Positions 14,188 to 22,274 of a stretch of DNA of 64,000 nucleotides are shown here, piece by piece; positions within the stretch are counted from its first letter, which is position 1, and each line of letters opens with the position of its first letter. The notes beneath the pieces are model-generated. The model saw nothing but the letters and a program-made list of their open reading frames with translations. It had not been told where the DNA came from and did not search any database. The stretch covers positions 179,770 through 243,769 of the forward strand of contig JBNJGB010000006.1 of the NCBI GenBank assembly GCA_051747385.1. The letters run 5' to 3'. The DNA is from JBNJGB01 sp051747385. GTDB lineage: Bacteria; Myxococcota_A; UBA9042; PHBI01; JACKFB01. A program made the translations under genes and the position numbers.

Positions 14188-17100
14188 CGGGCCACCTCGG
14201 CCACCTCGCCCACGAGCCGGCGGAACAGGCCGTCGAGGGACCGCGTGCCCTTCGCCGCGCAGTCGCCGTTCACCAGCACCTCGTCGGCCTCCACGCCGTC
14301 GAGCCGCTCCTCCAGGAACGCCCGCTCCACGGCCGGGTCCAAGTCCGACATGTCGCGCCAGACCACCACCACCCGCCGGAGCCCGTCCCCGTCCCGCCGG
14401 TCGCCGCGCACGACCCGGTAGGTCCGGCCGCCGTCCTGGGGATTCTCCCATCGCTCCACGCTCCGCACCCGGAGCCCGTAGAGCAGGTTGAACGTCTCCA
14501 CCAGGTCCACCGGCGCCTCCACCGGCCCGGCATCCGTCAGGCGCTCGATGGCGTAGTCGAACGGGTGGGCCAGCCGGTCGAGCTGGAGGAACACCGGGCT
14601 CGCCTCCGCGTGGAGCCGCGCCACGTATCGGAGCGGGTAGGCGTTCTCGTCCGCCGCCTTGTGCGCCTCGGCCCGAGGCGTCGCCCGCCCCCGCGTGTCC
14701 TCGGTGGTCAGGTTGTGGAGCGCGTCCTCGTAGCTCTCGATCCGCACCACCTTCACCAGCCGCGGCGAGCGCTCGGCCTCCTCCGCCGTCGCCTTCCGCT
14801 TCGGCTCCCCGTCCTTCCACTCCGGCGAGTAGATGACCTTCGCGATGCGCGGCAGGAGCACGGTGTCGAAGTAGTCCGCGTGCTCGACGAGGAGGAAGCG
14901 GCGCCGCCCCCCGTCGTCCCGGTTCAGGTTGATGACCGCGTGGCCGGTGGTGCCGGAGCCGGCGAAGTAGTCGAGGACCCGGCCATCGGCAGCACTACTG
15001 GCAAGCTCGAGAACACGTGTGAGGAGACGCGTCGGCTTCGGGCTGGAAAACGGATTCCCAGGGAACAGCGCCTTCAGCTCGTCACGGGCCTCGTGATTAT
15101 GACCGACCTCTTTGTGCGACCAGATCGTGATAGGCGTGACGCCTTGCTTGGCATCACGCAGGAATGTCTTTCTGGCCGGCGTAGCTGAACCGTCCCGACC
15201 GAACCAGATCTCATCGCCGGCTTCCAGTCGTTGCAGCGTTGCCTCGCTATAGCGTGGATATGTGCCCGCAGGTGGAGACCAGGTCACGCCGTTCTGGAAC
15301 GTGTAGGAGAAGTTCCTTGCGGAGCCGCTCTTGGCGTGCAGCGGCGTGGCCTTCCACGGTCCCTTCGGGTGGTCGTCCGGGTTCTTGTAGGCCTTGGTCT
15401 GCTCGGAGTTACGAGGTTGCAGGTTCAGGCTTCCCACGGAGCGGTCCGCAGCGAAGACGAGAACGTGATCATGGTTGTCAGAGAACCACGTCGCATCATT
15501 CGCTCGGGTGTACTTCTTCTCCCAAACGACGTTGGCAACGAAGTTCTGCTCGCCGAACACATCTGATGCGGCAAACCGGAGCCTATGCACCTCTCCATCA
15601 TCGATCGTGCACCAGTAGGTACCGTGTGCTGCGAGGAGCGTCCGTGCTGCGCGCATTCGCTGCGTGACCATGGCGAGCCACGATGAGTGCTGATACCGGT
15701 CTCGATACAGAAACCCGTCTCCGCCGGTGTTATATGGAGGGTCGACGAACGTCGCTTCCACCTCGCCGCCGAACCGCCCCTCCAGGAGTCGCAGGGCCTG
15801 GTAGTTCTCCCCGTGGACGAGGACCCCGTCGGTCTGCTCGTCCAGGTCCTCGATGGACTCCAGGACGCGCCAGGTGAAGTCGCGGTCGAACAGCGCCGTC
15901 TCGACGACCAGGGTCGGGTGGTCGCGGAGGAAGGCCTCGTTGACCTCGCCCTCGGGGTTCAGGAGGTCGCGCTCGGGCTCCAGGGCGTAGAGCTCCCGCC
16001 AGCGGGCGAGCTGGCGGTCGTTGGCGCAGACCTCGGGCCAGAAGGCCTCGGGCAGGTCCTTGACGGGGACGAGCCAGTCCGTGCGGAGGACGAGCTTTCG
16101 CTTCTCGAAGAGCGCGAGCTGCACGTCCTCGAGCTGGGCCAGGAACGTGACGAGGTCCTCGGCCACGGTCTTCAGGACCCGGACCTCGCGGAGCTTCGCC
16201 GCCAGGCCGTCCGGCCCGGCCTCCAGGTCGCCCAGGCCGAGCACCGCGTCCTTCAGGTAGAACTCCAGCTCGCCCCGGAGGAAGCCGCCCAGGTCCTGGT
16301 GGACGAAGTAGTCCGTGGTCCGGCGCCGGATGAAGCGGTTCATGTGGCGCCGCAGCTCCGTGGGCGCCTCCTCGGACTCCCGGGCGGCCAGGGCCTGCTT
16401 CAGGGACGACTCGGGCACGGCGTCGAGGAGCGGCGACTCCGCGGAATCGAGCACCTGGGTCGGGTCCAGGCTCCGGCCCTTCCCCCAGCGCTTCGCCTCC
16501 TCGACGGAGGGCAGGCGGAAGCCGAAGGGCACGCGAAGCTCCCGGGCCTCGGCGTCCCAGGTCACGCCCTCGGGGCGGGGGAAGTAGTAGCGGCGGTCGC
16601 CCTTGGTGTTCCCCGGCGGCTCGGTGGCCTCGTCGAGGACGAAGCGCACCCGGGCCTCAGGCCCCCCCCCGAAGAGGACGGGCACGGCGAAGGCGTAGTC
16701 CCGGAAGTTCTCGCCGGTCTTGACGTAGTGCTGGCCCTTGTTGGCCCAGTGGAGCACCACCTCCTCGCCGTTCCAGGGGACGGCGTAGGTCTCCCGGCGG
16801 CCGAAGCGGCGCTTGGGGATGAAGTCGCCGTCCTCGTAGTAGCGCGAGAAGAAGGCGTAGAGGTGGTTGTAGACCCGCTCCCGGGCCTGCTCGGAGACGC
16901 GCACCGCGTCCAGGCGCTCGCCGGCCGCCTCGTACCTCTCCACCAGCTCGCGGATGACCTTCGCCGGGATGCCGCGGGTCTGCTCCGTCACGCTGCCGTC
17001 GGCGGCCAGGGCGTCGGGCCCCACCTGCTCGCGGAGCTCGCCGGCCAGGCGCTCCACCTCGGCCACCAGCCCCTCACGCTCCTTGCCGGCGCTGGCCTGG

Positions 17101-17279
17101 AACGCCTTCTCCACGCTGTCGGGAAGCTGCTCGCCCAGGAAGCGCTCGATCTCCTCCCGCTCCAGCCGGAGCAGCTTGTAGATCCCGAAGTCCAGGTCCG
17201 ACAGGTCGAGCTGGAACAGGTCCCTCAGCAGCGCTTGCAGCCGCGCCAGGGAACCACCGCGAGCGGGAGACGTCGACAT
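14184..17279 (-). CDS. Type III DNA methyltransferase, Mod subunit
   Basis: The 1031-aa protein starts at 17279 behind a strong AAGGAGGGG ribosome binding site. A long N-terminal region (residues 1-500) precedes a beta-class adenine methyltransferase. D-P-P-Y-N-T-G (motif IV) comes first, then the target-recognition domain, then D-Y-F-A-G-S-G-T-T-G (motif I, AdoMet binding). It methylates N6-adenine in the recognition site and gives specificity to the Res subunit. DNA from about 14990 to 15745, exactly the part between the two motifs, has clearly lower GC. Two rows in it count 58-60% GC against 77% in a row of the N-terminal part, suggesting exchange of the recognition domain. Confidence 0.9.
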   Translation of the reverse strand: MSTSPARGGSLARLQALLRDLFQLDLSDLDFGIYKLLRLEREEIERFLGEQLPDSVEKAFQASAGKEREGLVAEVERLAGELREQVGPDALAADGSVTEQTRGIPAKVIRELVERYEAAGERLDAVRVSEQARERVYNHLYAFFSRYYEDGDFIPKRRFGRRETYAVPWNGEEVVLHWANKGQHYVKTGENFRDYAFAVPVLFGGGPEARVRFVLDEATEPPGNTKGDRRYYFPRPEGVTWDAEARELRVPFGFRLPSVEEAKRWGKGRSLDPTQVLDSAESPLLDAVPESSLKQALAARESEEAPTELRRHMNRFIRRRTTDYFVHQDLGGFLRGELEFYLKDAVLGLGDLEAGPDGLAAKLREVRVLKTVAEDLVTFLAQLEDVQLALFEKRKLVLRTDWLVPVKDLPEAFWPEVCANDRQLARWRELYALEPERDLLNPEGEVNEAFLRDHPTLVVETALFDRDFTWRVLESIEDLDEQTDGVLVHGENYQALRLLEGRFGGEVEATFVDPPYNTGGDGFLYRDRYQHSSWLAMVTQRMRAARTLLAAHGTYWCTIDDGEVHRLRFAASDVFGEQNFVANVVWEKKYTRANDATWFSDNHDHVLVFAADRSVGSLNLQPRNSEQTKAYKNPDDHPKGPWKATPLHAKSGSARNFSYTFQNGVTWSPPAGTYPRYSEATLQRLEAGDEIWFGRDGSATPARKTFLRDAKQGVTPITIWSHKEVGHNHEARDELKALFPGNPFSSPKPTRLLTRVLELASSAADGRVLDYFAGSGTTGHAVINLNRDDGGRRRFLLVEHADYFDTVLLPRIAKVIYSPEWKDGEPKRKATAEEAERSPRLVKVVRIESYEDALHNLTTEDTRGRATPRAEAHKAADENAYPLRYVARLHAEASPVFLQLDRLAHPFDYAIERLTDAGPVEAPVDLVETFNLLYGLRVRSVERWENPQDGGRTYRVVRGDRRDGDGLRRVVVVWRDMSDLDPAVERAFLEERLDGVEADEVLVNGDCAAKGTRSLDGLFRRLVGEVAEVAR

Positions 17280-17511
17280 GGCCCCTCCTTCCTCCAAGGC
17301 CGCGCCGTTCTTAGCACGGACGCCGGGAGGGTAGCCACGCCGGCCACGCACACGGCGCACTGAACATCCGTATGAGACGCGTCGAAGGCCCAAGCGAGAA
17401 CAGAGGAGCGTGCGGTCGTACTTGCCGCGCCCTGTTGCCCAGCGTGCGCTCGGCCGTATGCTTGCACCCAGGTCGAGCGGAGCGTTCGGCCCGCGTACGC
17501 CGGAGCACCTG

Positions 17512-17829
17512 ATGAGCACCAAGTCACTCGAAGAGACCGCGCGGGAGTTGGCGTCGGCCCACAAGGCCGAAGATCCGGACACGCAGGCCGTGTATCTCGT
17601 AGCGGATCCCAGCGGGCAGGAGATCCGCTTGATCGAGGTCACCGGCTCGGTGGGGTCGGTCGGTGAGCTGTTGCCCTATCGCTTCGAGGCCGCGCCGGAC
17701 CAGGGCGTCGCCTACCCCACCGTCGTCGTCCTGCTGAGCCCCGAAGAGTGGGACAAGGTCCGGCGCGGGGAGCTGGCGCTGCCCGAAGGCTGGGAGAGCG
17801 AGTTCACCCCGGTCGACGCCGCAGCGTAG
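17512..17829 (+). CDS. Hypothetical partner of HEPN protein
   Basis: A 105-aa acidic protein (M-S-T-K-S-L-E-E-T-A-R-E-L-A) with strands around V-Y-L-V-A-D-P-S-G-Q-E-I-R-L-I-E-V. A conserved-looking end follows: V-V-L-L-S-P-E-E-W-D-K-V-R-R-G-E-L-A-L-P. I cannot assign a family. The downstream HEPN-like gene starts with a GTG sharing the last base of its stop, so the two are co-translated. By analogy with HEPN toxin pairs it could be the antitoxin; this rests on position only. Confidence 0.65.
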   Translation: MSTKSLEETARELASAHKAEDPDTQAVYLVADPSGQEIRLIEVTGSVGSVGELLPYRFEAAPDQGVAYPTVVVLLSPEEWDKVRRGELALPEGWESEFTPVDAAA

Positions 17830-18341
17830 TGGCGAGCCGGCGGGACTGGGCCGACGCCTACCTGGCGCAGGCGGAGGAGGACTTGAACGCAGCCCGGCTG
17901 CTCCTGTCGCGGCAGGGCGCCACGTCGGTCGTCTGCATGCTCCTGCAGATGGTCTTCGAGAAGGCCTCGAAAGCGGCGCTGCTGCGGAGCGGCCAGATCT
18001 CCGTCAGGAAGGCGGTGAGCTCGCACGCGTCAGCGTCGACCCTCGTGAGCATCTTGAAGCGGCAGAGGCGCTATCTGCACACGCTCGGTGGCGGAGATCC
18101 GTTCCGGTGGGCGGGTGTGCTTCCGCTGGTCCAGGAGCTCGAGCGGGCGCACCCGGTCCTCGCCGCGCCGGGACAGCCCCAGCTGGAGTACCCGTGGGAA
18201 GATCCAGCGACGGGCGCCGTGATGTGGCCGGGGCGCGACCTCCCGCTCGTCGTTCGCCTCAAAGACCCCCGGAACACCAACGCCCCGCGCCTGATGAACC
18301 TCGCGGCCGTGCTCGTGCGCCTGGTGCCGGAGTTGTTCTAG
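17829..18341 (+). CDS. HEPN-domain-like protein
   Basis: The 170-aa protein starts at GTG 17829 with R-D-W-A-D-A-Y-L-A-Q-A-E-E-D-L-N-A-A-R-L-L-L. C-M-L-L-Q-M-V-F-E-K-A-S-K-A-A-L-L follows, the paired helices of a HEPN fold. I-S-V-R-K-A-V-S-S-H contains an R-x5-H, within the range of the HEPN RNase motif. HEPN proteins act as RNases in toxin-antitoxin and abortive-infection systems. The frame ends at TAG 18339. The sequence directly after this stop, in the same frame, encodes a DUF3892-like fragment. Confidence 0.72.
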   Translation: MASRRDWADAYLAQAEEDLNAARLLLSRQGATSVVCMLLQMVFEKASKAALLRSGQISVRKAVSSHASASTLVSILKRQRRYLHTLGGGDPFRWAGVLPLVQELERAHPVLAAPGQPQLEYPWEDPATGAVMWPGRDLPLVVRLKDPRNTNAPRLMNLAAVLVRLVPELF

Positions 18342-18497
18342 CGCCTCGGGGGCAACCGCACCCACACCTACTACGTCAGGGTCGGCTCGATCCCGGAGGT
18401 CGAGGTCATCGTCGCCCGCGGCGCGAACGGGAAGTACCTCCGCACGGACCCCGACAAGACCACCACCAACAACCTCCTCGAGCTGCCCGACTGCTAG
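18342..18497 (+). pseudogene. DUF3892 fragment without start codon
   Basis: Directly after the HEPN stop and in the same frame the DNA reads Y-Y-V-R-V-G-S-I-P-E-V-E-V-I-V-A-R-G-A-N. G-K-Y-L-R-T-D-P-D follows, then N-N-L-L-E-L-P-D-C and TAG. This is the typical end of a DUF3892 protein. No ATG, GTG or TTG is available in frame, so the front was lost. It may be a deletion scar, or it may once have been fused to an upstream gene. Confidence 0.65.
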
Positions 18498-18530
18498 CCC
18501 TTCGGGCAGGCGAGCAAAGGAGACGAGGCG

Positions 18531-18782
18531 ATGGCCAGACGCATCACCAGCAGCCAGCTCCGGCAGGCGCAATCCAAGATCCGGCAGGCGCAGAACAAGC
18601 TGAAGCAGGACCTTCGCCGCGCGCAGCAGAAGCAGCGCGTGGCGGCAGCCAAGCTGAAACGGGCGCTCAGCGACCTCGAGGTCGTCCTCGCGTGCACTTG
18701 CGGCTACAGCAAGACGTTCAGCCGGGCCGCCTGCCCATCGCGTTGTCCGTCGTGCGGCGCTCCCGTCGAACGTAACAGCTGA
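18531..18782 (+). CDS. Small coiled-coil zinc-ribbon protein
   Basis: An 83-aa, strongly basic protein. Residues 5-50 form a Gln/Lys/Arg/Ala-rich helix (S-Q-L-R-Q-A-Q-S-K-I-R-Q-A-Q-N-K-L). The C-terminus carries C-T-C-G-Y and C-P-S-R-C-P-S-C-G-A, a likely zinc ribbon. A GGAG sits upstream of the ATG. It may bind nucleic acid; proteins of this type occur near DUF3892 genes in accessory regions. Its role here is unknown. Confidence 0.65.
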   Translation: MARRITSSQLRQAQSKIRQAQNKLKQDLRRAQQKQRVAAAKLKRALSDLEVVLACTCGYSKTFSRAACPSRCPSCGAPVERNS

Positions 18783-18808
18783 GGGAACCCGCGGCTCGGC
18801 GTGCGGCG

Positions 18809-19030
18809 TCAGCCACCGCACACCGCGCGACGCCAGCGGGCGAGCAGCTCCTCATCCGAGGCACGGAGGGCCCGGGCCAGCAGGGGCATGTGATGGTCGA
18901 GGGTCTCGAGCGGGGCGTCGCCCTCGAGGAACCTGCGGAACCAGACCGCGCGGTATCGGATGAACTCCTCGCCATCCCGGAGGTGGAGGCGCCGGAGGGT
19001 GTACTCGGCTCGGGCGCGGAGGTGGTCAGT
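18809..19030 (-). pseudogene. Start-less frame after the ATPase gene
   Basis: The minus strand encodes T-D-H-L-R-A-R-A-E-Y-T-L-R-R, then R-D-G-E-E-F-I-R-Y-R-A-V-W-F-R-R-F-L-E and D-E-E-L-L-A-R-W-R-R-A-V-C-G-G with a stop at 18809. This is a helix-rich, protein-like sequence. No usable start exists: an in-frame TGA lies two codons after the only nearby ATG. It overlaps the end of the ATPase frame in another phase. It may be the original C-terminus of the ATPase operon product lost by a frameshift, or a decayed small gene. Confidence 0.45.
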
Positions 19031-20195
19031 TCAGGGCATCGCCCCGGCTGCTCCACGCCTGACGTTCCAACGCGACACGGCCGTTGTCGAGGTCGAGCAG
19101 GTGGAGGGCGTCTTCGTCCGGGTCGAAGGCCGGTTCCAGGGACGCCAGCACGAGGGGCGAGTGGGTGGTCGCCAGGACCTGGACCCGCATCGACGCGTCG
19201 CTCCGCAGCCGCTGGATCACCTTCAGAAGGGCAGGGAGGATGGCGCGCTGCCAGCGCGGGTGCAGGTGGGTTTCGACCTCGTCCCAGAGGATGAGGAAGC
19301 GGTCTTCGGGCTCGTTGCCCAGGAGCTTCGACGCCTGGACGTGCTCGTACCACGTCCACACGACGAGGTACGCCAGGGCCGTGATGCGGCGGATCCCGGC
19401 CGAGGCGAGGTGGACCGGCACGGTGCCGTACGTCTCCAGCGTCGGATAGTCCCGCGCTCCGCCACCCAGCACGCGGGTGAGCTTGCCGGGCTTCAGCCGC
19501 TCGGCGGGATCCGCGGAGAGGCCGTCGAGGGCCTCCGTCAGGATGGCGAACGGATCCGTGTCCTTCGTCTCGTCGGCTTTGGAGCTTCGCTGCCAGCTCA
19601 CCCAGTCGCGGAGCAGCCCCTCGCAGATGGGGGTGCCGTCCTCCGTCGAGAGACCGTTCCAGACCTGCTGCCGGTCGAAGTGGTAGGCGTCCGGGCGGTC
19701 GGGGTTGTCATCGTCGCGGGCCTTCCACTGCCGCCAGTAGTTCCGCGCCGGGTCCCAGACGCTGAAGCTGCCGTCGACGCGGGCGTACAGCACGATCCCG
19801 GGCATCGGAGGCCGCCGCCCCGGGCGCCTCCAGACCGGAACCTGTGGATCGTAGGTGCTCGTCTTCGTTTCGGACGAGCCGGTCTTCCCCTCGGCCACCC
19901 ATCGGATCTTCGCCTCGCGAGCCGGAACCGCGTCGGGGATGAGCCCAGGGGTTGGCGTCGCAGGCTACTCGGGCCACGACCCCGTCAGCGTCCACCAGGT
20001 CACCTCGAGCAGGAAGCTCTTGCCCAGCCCGTTGTCACCCGTGAGCACGTTGAGGCGGCGGGCGAGATCCAGTCGCAGCTCCGCGGCCGGCCCCACGCCC
20101 TTCGTCGCGATCCACTCGAGCAAAGCCCGGACTCCCGTCGTCGAGGTGGCCCATGGACAGGTCGGACTGTAGGCGCGTTTCCGGAGCTTGGCCAA
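19026..20195 (-). pseudogene. AAA ATPase (SMC/ABC-like), interrupted by an amber codon
   Basis: The N-terminal part (from 20195) contains R-L-N-V-L-T-G-D-N-G-L-G-K-S-F-L-L-E, a Walker A motif. The frame then reads T-G-S-W-P-E-TAG (19967-19965). The same frame continues after the TAG through V-A-E-G-K-T-G-S-S to a Walker B (R-F-L-I-L-W-D-E-V-E-T-H-L-H-P) and T-T-H-S-P-L-V-L-A-S, ending at TGA 19026. Without the TAG this is a single ~389-aa ATPase of the kind often found in defence or overcoming-lysogeny-type systems. The stop separates Walker A from Walker B, so the gene looks inactive unless suppressed. Re-initiation at 19898 would give a protein without a P-loop. Confidence 0.75.
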
Positions 20196-20586
20196 TCCTC
20201 CGGGCCGCGGGGCCGGATCGGCCGGGTCGGCTGCTGCGTCGTCATCGCCTGCTCGACGGTGTTCGAGGCGGTGCCGCCCTCCCAGGCTTCGCGGGCGACC
20301 TCAGCCACACGGGATCAGTACAGCGTCGAGCTGGAGAGCCTGTCGAGGAGGCTACCGTCCCCGTCGAGGACTTGAACGGCGAAAGAAGGCTCGGCGCCGC
20401 CCCAGAGGCTCGAGCCCTCGAAGCTTCCGGCCGGGCTCGGAGCGTTTCCGGGGGCGGGTGGGGTCGGGCGGAGCCGGGCGGACGGGCTCGGCCCGATCGG
20501 GGGGACGCAATTCGGACTTCGAGAATCCGCCTATGCTAGGCTGGGCGACTATCATCATTCCAGTCGTCCATCAGGCGGGGGTGTCG
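20196..20586. other. Intergenic region without recognised gene
   Basis: About 390 bp between the divergent ATPase relic and the kinase operon. Both strands hold open frames, but none looks like a protein I recognise. The sequence CTATGCTAGGCT about 50 bp before the kinase start could contain a -10 element. No repeat was seen. Confidence 0.4.
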
Positions 20587-21828
20587 ATGACGACGAAACC
20601 AGTGGACGAGCGCATTCGGCTGACGGAAGAGGAGTCCGCGGGGATGCGGGACTTCTTCGAGGTGCTCGACGGGCACCGGGAGGAGGCCCGGAGCGCCGTG
20701 CTGGCCGTCGTCGAGCGGCTCCCGATCCTCGCGAGGGTCGTCTCGCGGCTGGATCCCGAGGCCGAGGAGGCGCAGAGGCGCCGCAACGACGCCCTCCAGA
20801 AGGCCGCCCTGCTGGACGGCGAGTGGACACCGTACCTCGACGAGCTTCGAGCGCTCGGCGCATCCTACGCGGACCAGGGCATCCCCTTCGCCGACTGGTT
20901 CGAGCTCGTCCACGCGTTCCGCGCGGGGCTGATGCCACGGGTCGTCGAGCGTTTCGGGACCGACGTCCCGCGCTTGAACGGGGCGATCGCGGGCATGCAG
21001 CGCTTCCTCGACGTGGCGTTGGAGGCGCTCGCCCAGGCCTACCTCGAGCGGAAGGAGTCGGCCCTTCGGCGGCACGTGCGCGAGCTGGAGCGCTCCAACC
21101 GCGAGCTGGACGACTTCGCCTACGTGGCGTCCCACGACCTGCGGGCGCCGCTGCGGGACATCTCGAACCTCGCGGGGTGGATCGTGGAGGACGTCGGCGA
21201 CGGCCTGCCGGCCGAGTCGGCGCGTCACCTGGAGCTTCTCCAGAGCCGGGTGGGCCGCATGGAGCGGCTCCTGGACGACCTCCTGCGCTATTCGCGGGCG
21301 GGCCGTGAGGCCACCCGACCCGAGGAGGTGGACACGGCCGCGCTGGTCGCGGACGTCGCGGCGCTGCTGTGCGCGGACGGACGCTTCCGGGTGGACGTGG
21401 CGGGCGAGATGCCGGTCGTGGAGACGCCCAGGGCGCCGCTCGAGCAGGTGTTCCTCAACCTGGTCGGCAACGCCATCAAGCACCACGACCGCGAGGAGGG
21501 GCGCATCACGGTCGCGGGGACCGTCGAAGGGTGCTTCGCGGAGTTCACGGTCACCGACGACGGGCCCGGGATCGAGTCCGAGTTCGGCGATCGCGTCTTC
21601 CACATGTTCCAGACGCTGCGGCCCCGGGACGAGAGGGAGGGGAGCGGCATGGGGCTCGCGCTCGTCAAGAAGCTCGTCGAGGCGAACGAGGGGAAGATTC
21701 GCCTCGAGCCGGCAGGGGACGAGGGCGGGCGTGGCGCGCGCTTCCGCTTCTCGTGGCCGCTTCGGTGGAGCCGGGAAGAACCAGGGGAGAAGGCGCCAGG
21801 GGAGAAGGCGCTTGGGGAGAGCACATGA
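20587..21828 (+). CDS. Sensor histidine kinase (soluble)
   Basis: The 413-aa protein has no membrane segment, so it is cytoplasmic. Residues 1-165 form a helical sensory region without a clear match, loosely like RsbR-type non-haem globin folds (Y-A-D-Q-G-I-P-F-A-D-W-F-E-L). HisKA carries the phosphorylated His in Y-V-A-S-H-D-L-R-A-P-L. HATPase shows N-L-V-G-N-A-I-K (N box), D-D-G-P-G-I (G1) and G-S-G-M-G-L-A-L-V (G2). The C-terminus has a short Glu/Lys/Gly repeat (P-G-E-K-A). This kinase class is usually coupled to Rcp1-type regulators, and such a gene follows with a 4-bp overlap. GTG 20581 is an alternative start. Confidence 0.88.
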   Translation: MTTKPVDERIRLTEEESAGMRDFFEVLDGHREEARSAVLAVVERLPILARVVSRLDPEAEEAQRRRNDALQKAALLDGEWTPYLDELRALGASYADQGIPFADWFELVHAFRAGLMPRVVERFGTDVPRLNGAIAGMQRFLDVALEALAQAYLERKESALRRHVRELERSNRELDDFAYVASHDLRAPLRDISNLAGWIVEDVGDGLPAESARHLELLQSRVGRMERLLDDLLRYSRAGREATRPEEVDTAALVADVAALLCADGRFRVDVAGEMPVVETPRAPLEQVFLNLVGNAIKHHDREEGRITVAGTVEGCFAEFTVTDDGPGIESEFGDRVFHMFQTLRPRDEREGSGMGLALVKKLVEANEGKIRLEPAGDEGGRGARFRFSWPLRWSREEPGEKAPGEKALGEST

Positions 21829-22274
21829 CACACGGGACCGTGCAGGTCCTCCTCGTCGAGGACAACGACGTGGACGTCGAGGCCGTGCGCCGGGCGTTCC
21901 GCAAGTATCGCATCGCCAACCCCATCCGCGTGGCGCGGGACGGAGTGGAGGCCCTGGAGATCCTCCGGGGGACGGAGGAGCGCCCTCCGCTGGAGCGGCC
22001 CTACCTGATCCTCCTCGACCTGAACATGCCGAGGATGGACGGGGTGGAGTTCCTCGGTCACCTCCGGGCGGACGAGGATCTCCACGACAGCATCGTGCTC
22101 GTCCTGACCACGTCCAACCGGGACAAGGACAAGGTCGCCAGCTACGACAAGCACGTGGCCGGCTACATCGTGAAGAAGGACGTGGGCCGGGGGTTCATGC
22201 GGCTGCTGGATCTGCTGGACTGCTACTGGAGGATCGTGGAGTTCCCGCCCCCGAAGGAAGGAGGGCAGAGTTGA
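21825..22274 (+). CDS. Single-domain response regulator (Rcp1-like)
   Basis: A 149-aa receiver domain alone: acidic pair E-D-N at 12-14, phosphoacceptor Asp65 in L-L-D-L-N-M-P-R-M-D-G, the switch Thr in V-L-T-T-S and Lys in Y-I-V-K-K-D. The sequence L-N-M-P-R-M-D-G and the C-terminal Y-W-R-I-V-E-F-P are typical of Rcp1-type regulators served by kinases of the preceding type. There is no output domain, so it acts by protein contact or in a phosphorelay. It overlaps the kinase stop (ATGA) and the next gene start (TGATG). Confidence 0.92.
   Translation: MTHGTVQVLLVEDNDVDVEAVRRAFRKYRIANPIRVARDGVEALEILRGTEERPPLERPYLILLDLNMPRMDGVEFLGHLRADEDLHDSIVLVLTTSNRDKDKVASYDKHVAGYIVKKDVGRGFMRLLDLLDCYWRIVEFPPPKEGGQS

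Noticed and set aside
11104..14421. 1105-aa plus-strand open frame
   Set aside because: Antisense shadow of the Res gene in high-GC DNA; Pro/Arg/Leu/Gln-rich with no motif.
14188..14820. Open frame extending the Res subunit to 14820
   Set aside because: The extra part is the antisense-phase shadow of the mod gene; the ATG at 14187 overlaps the mod stop by 4 bp as expected.
20000..20308. Minus-strand open frame upstream of the ATPase relic
   Set aside because: Different phase from the Walker A frame, with low-complexity sequence and no homology I recognise.
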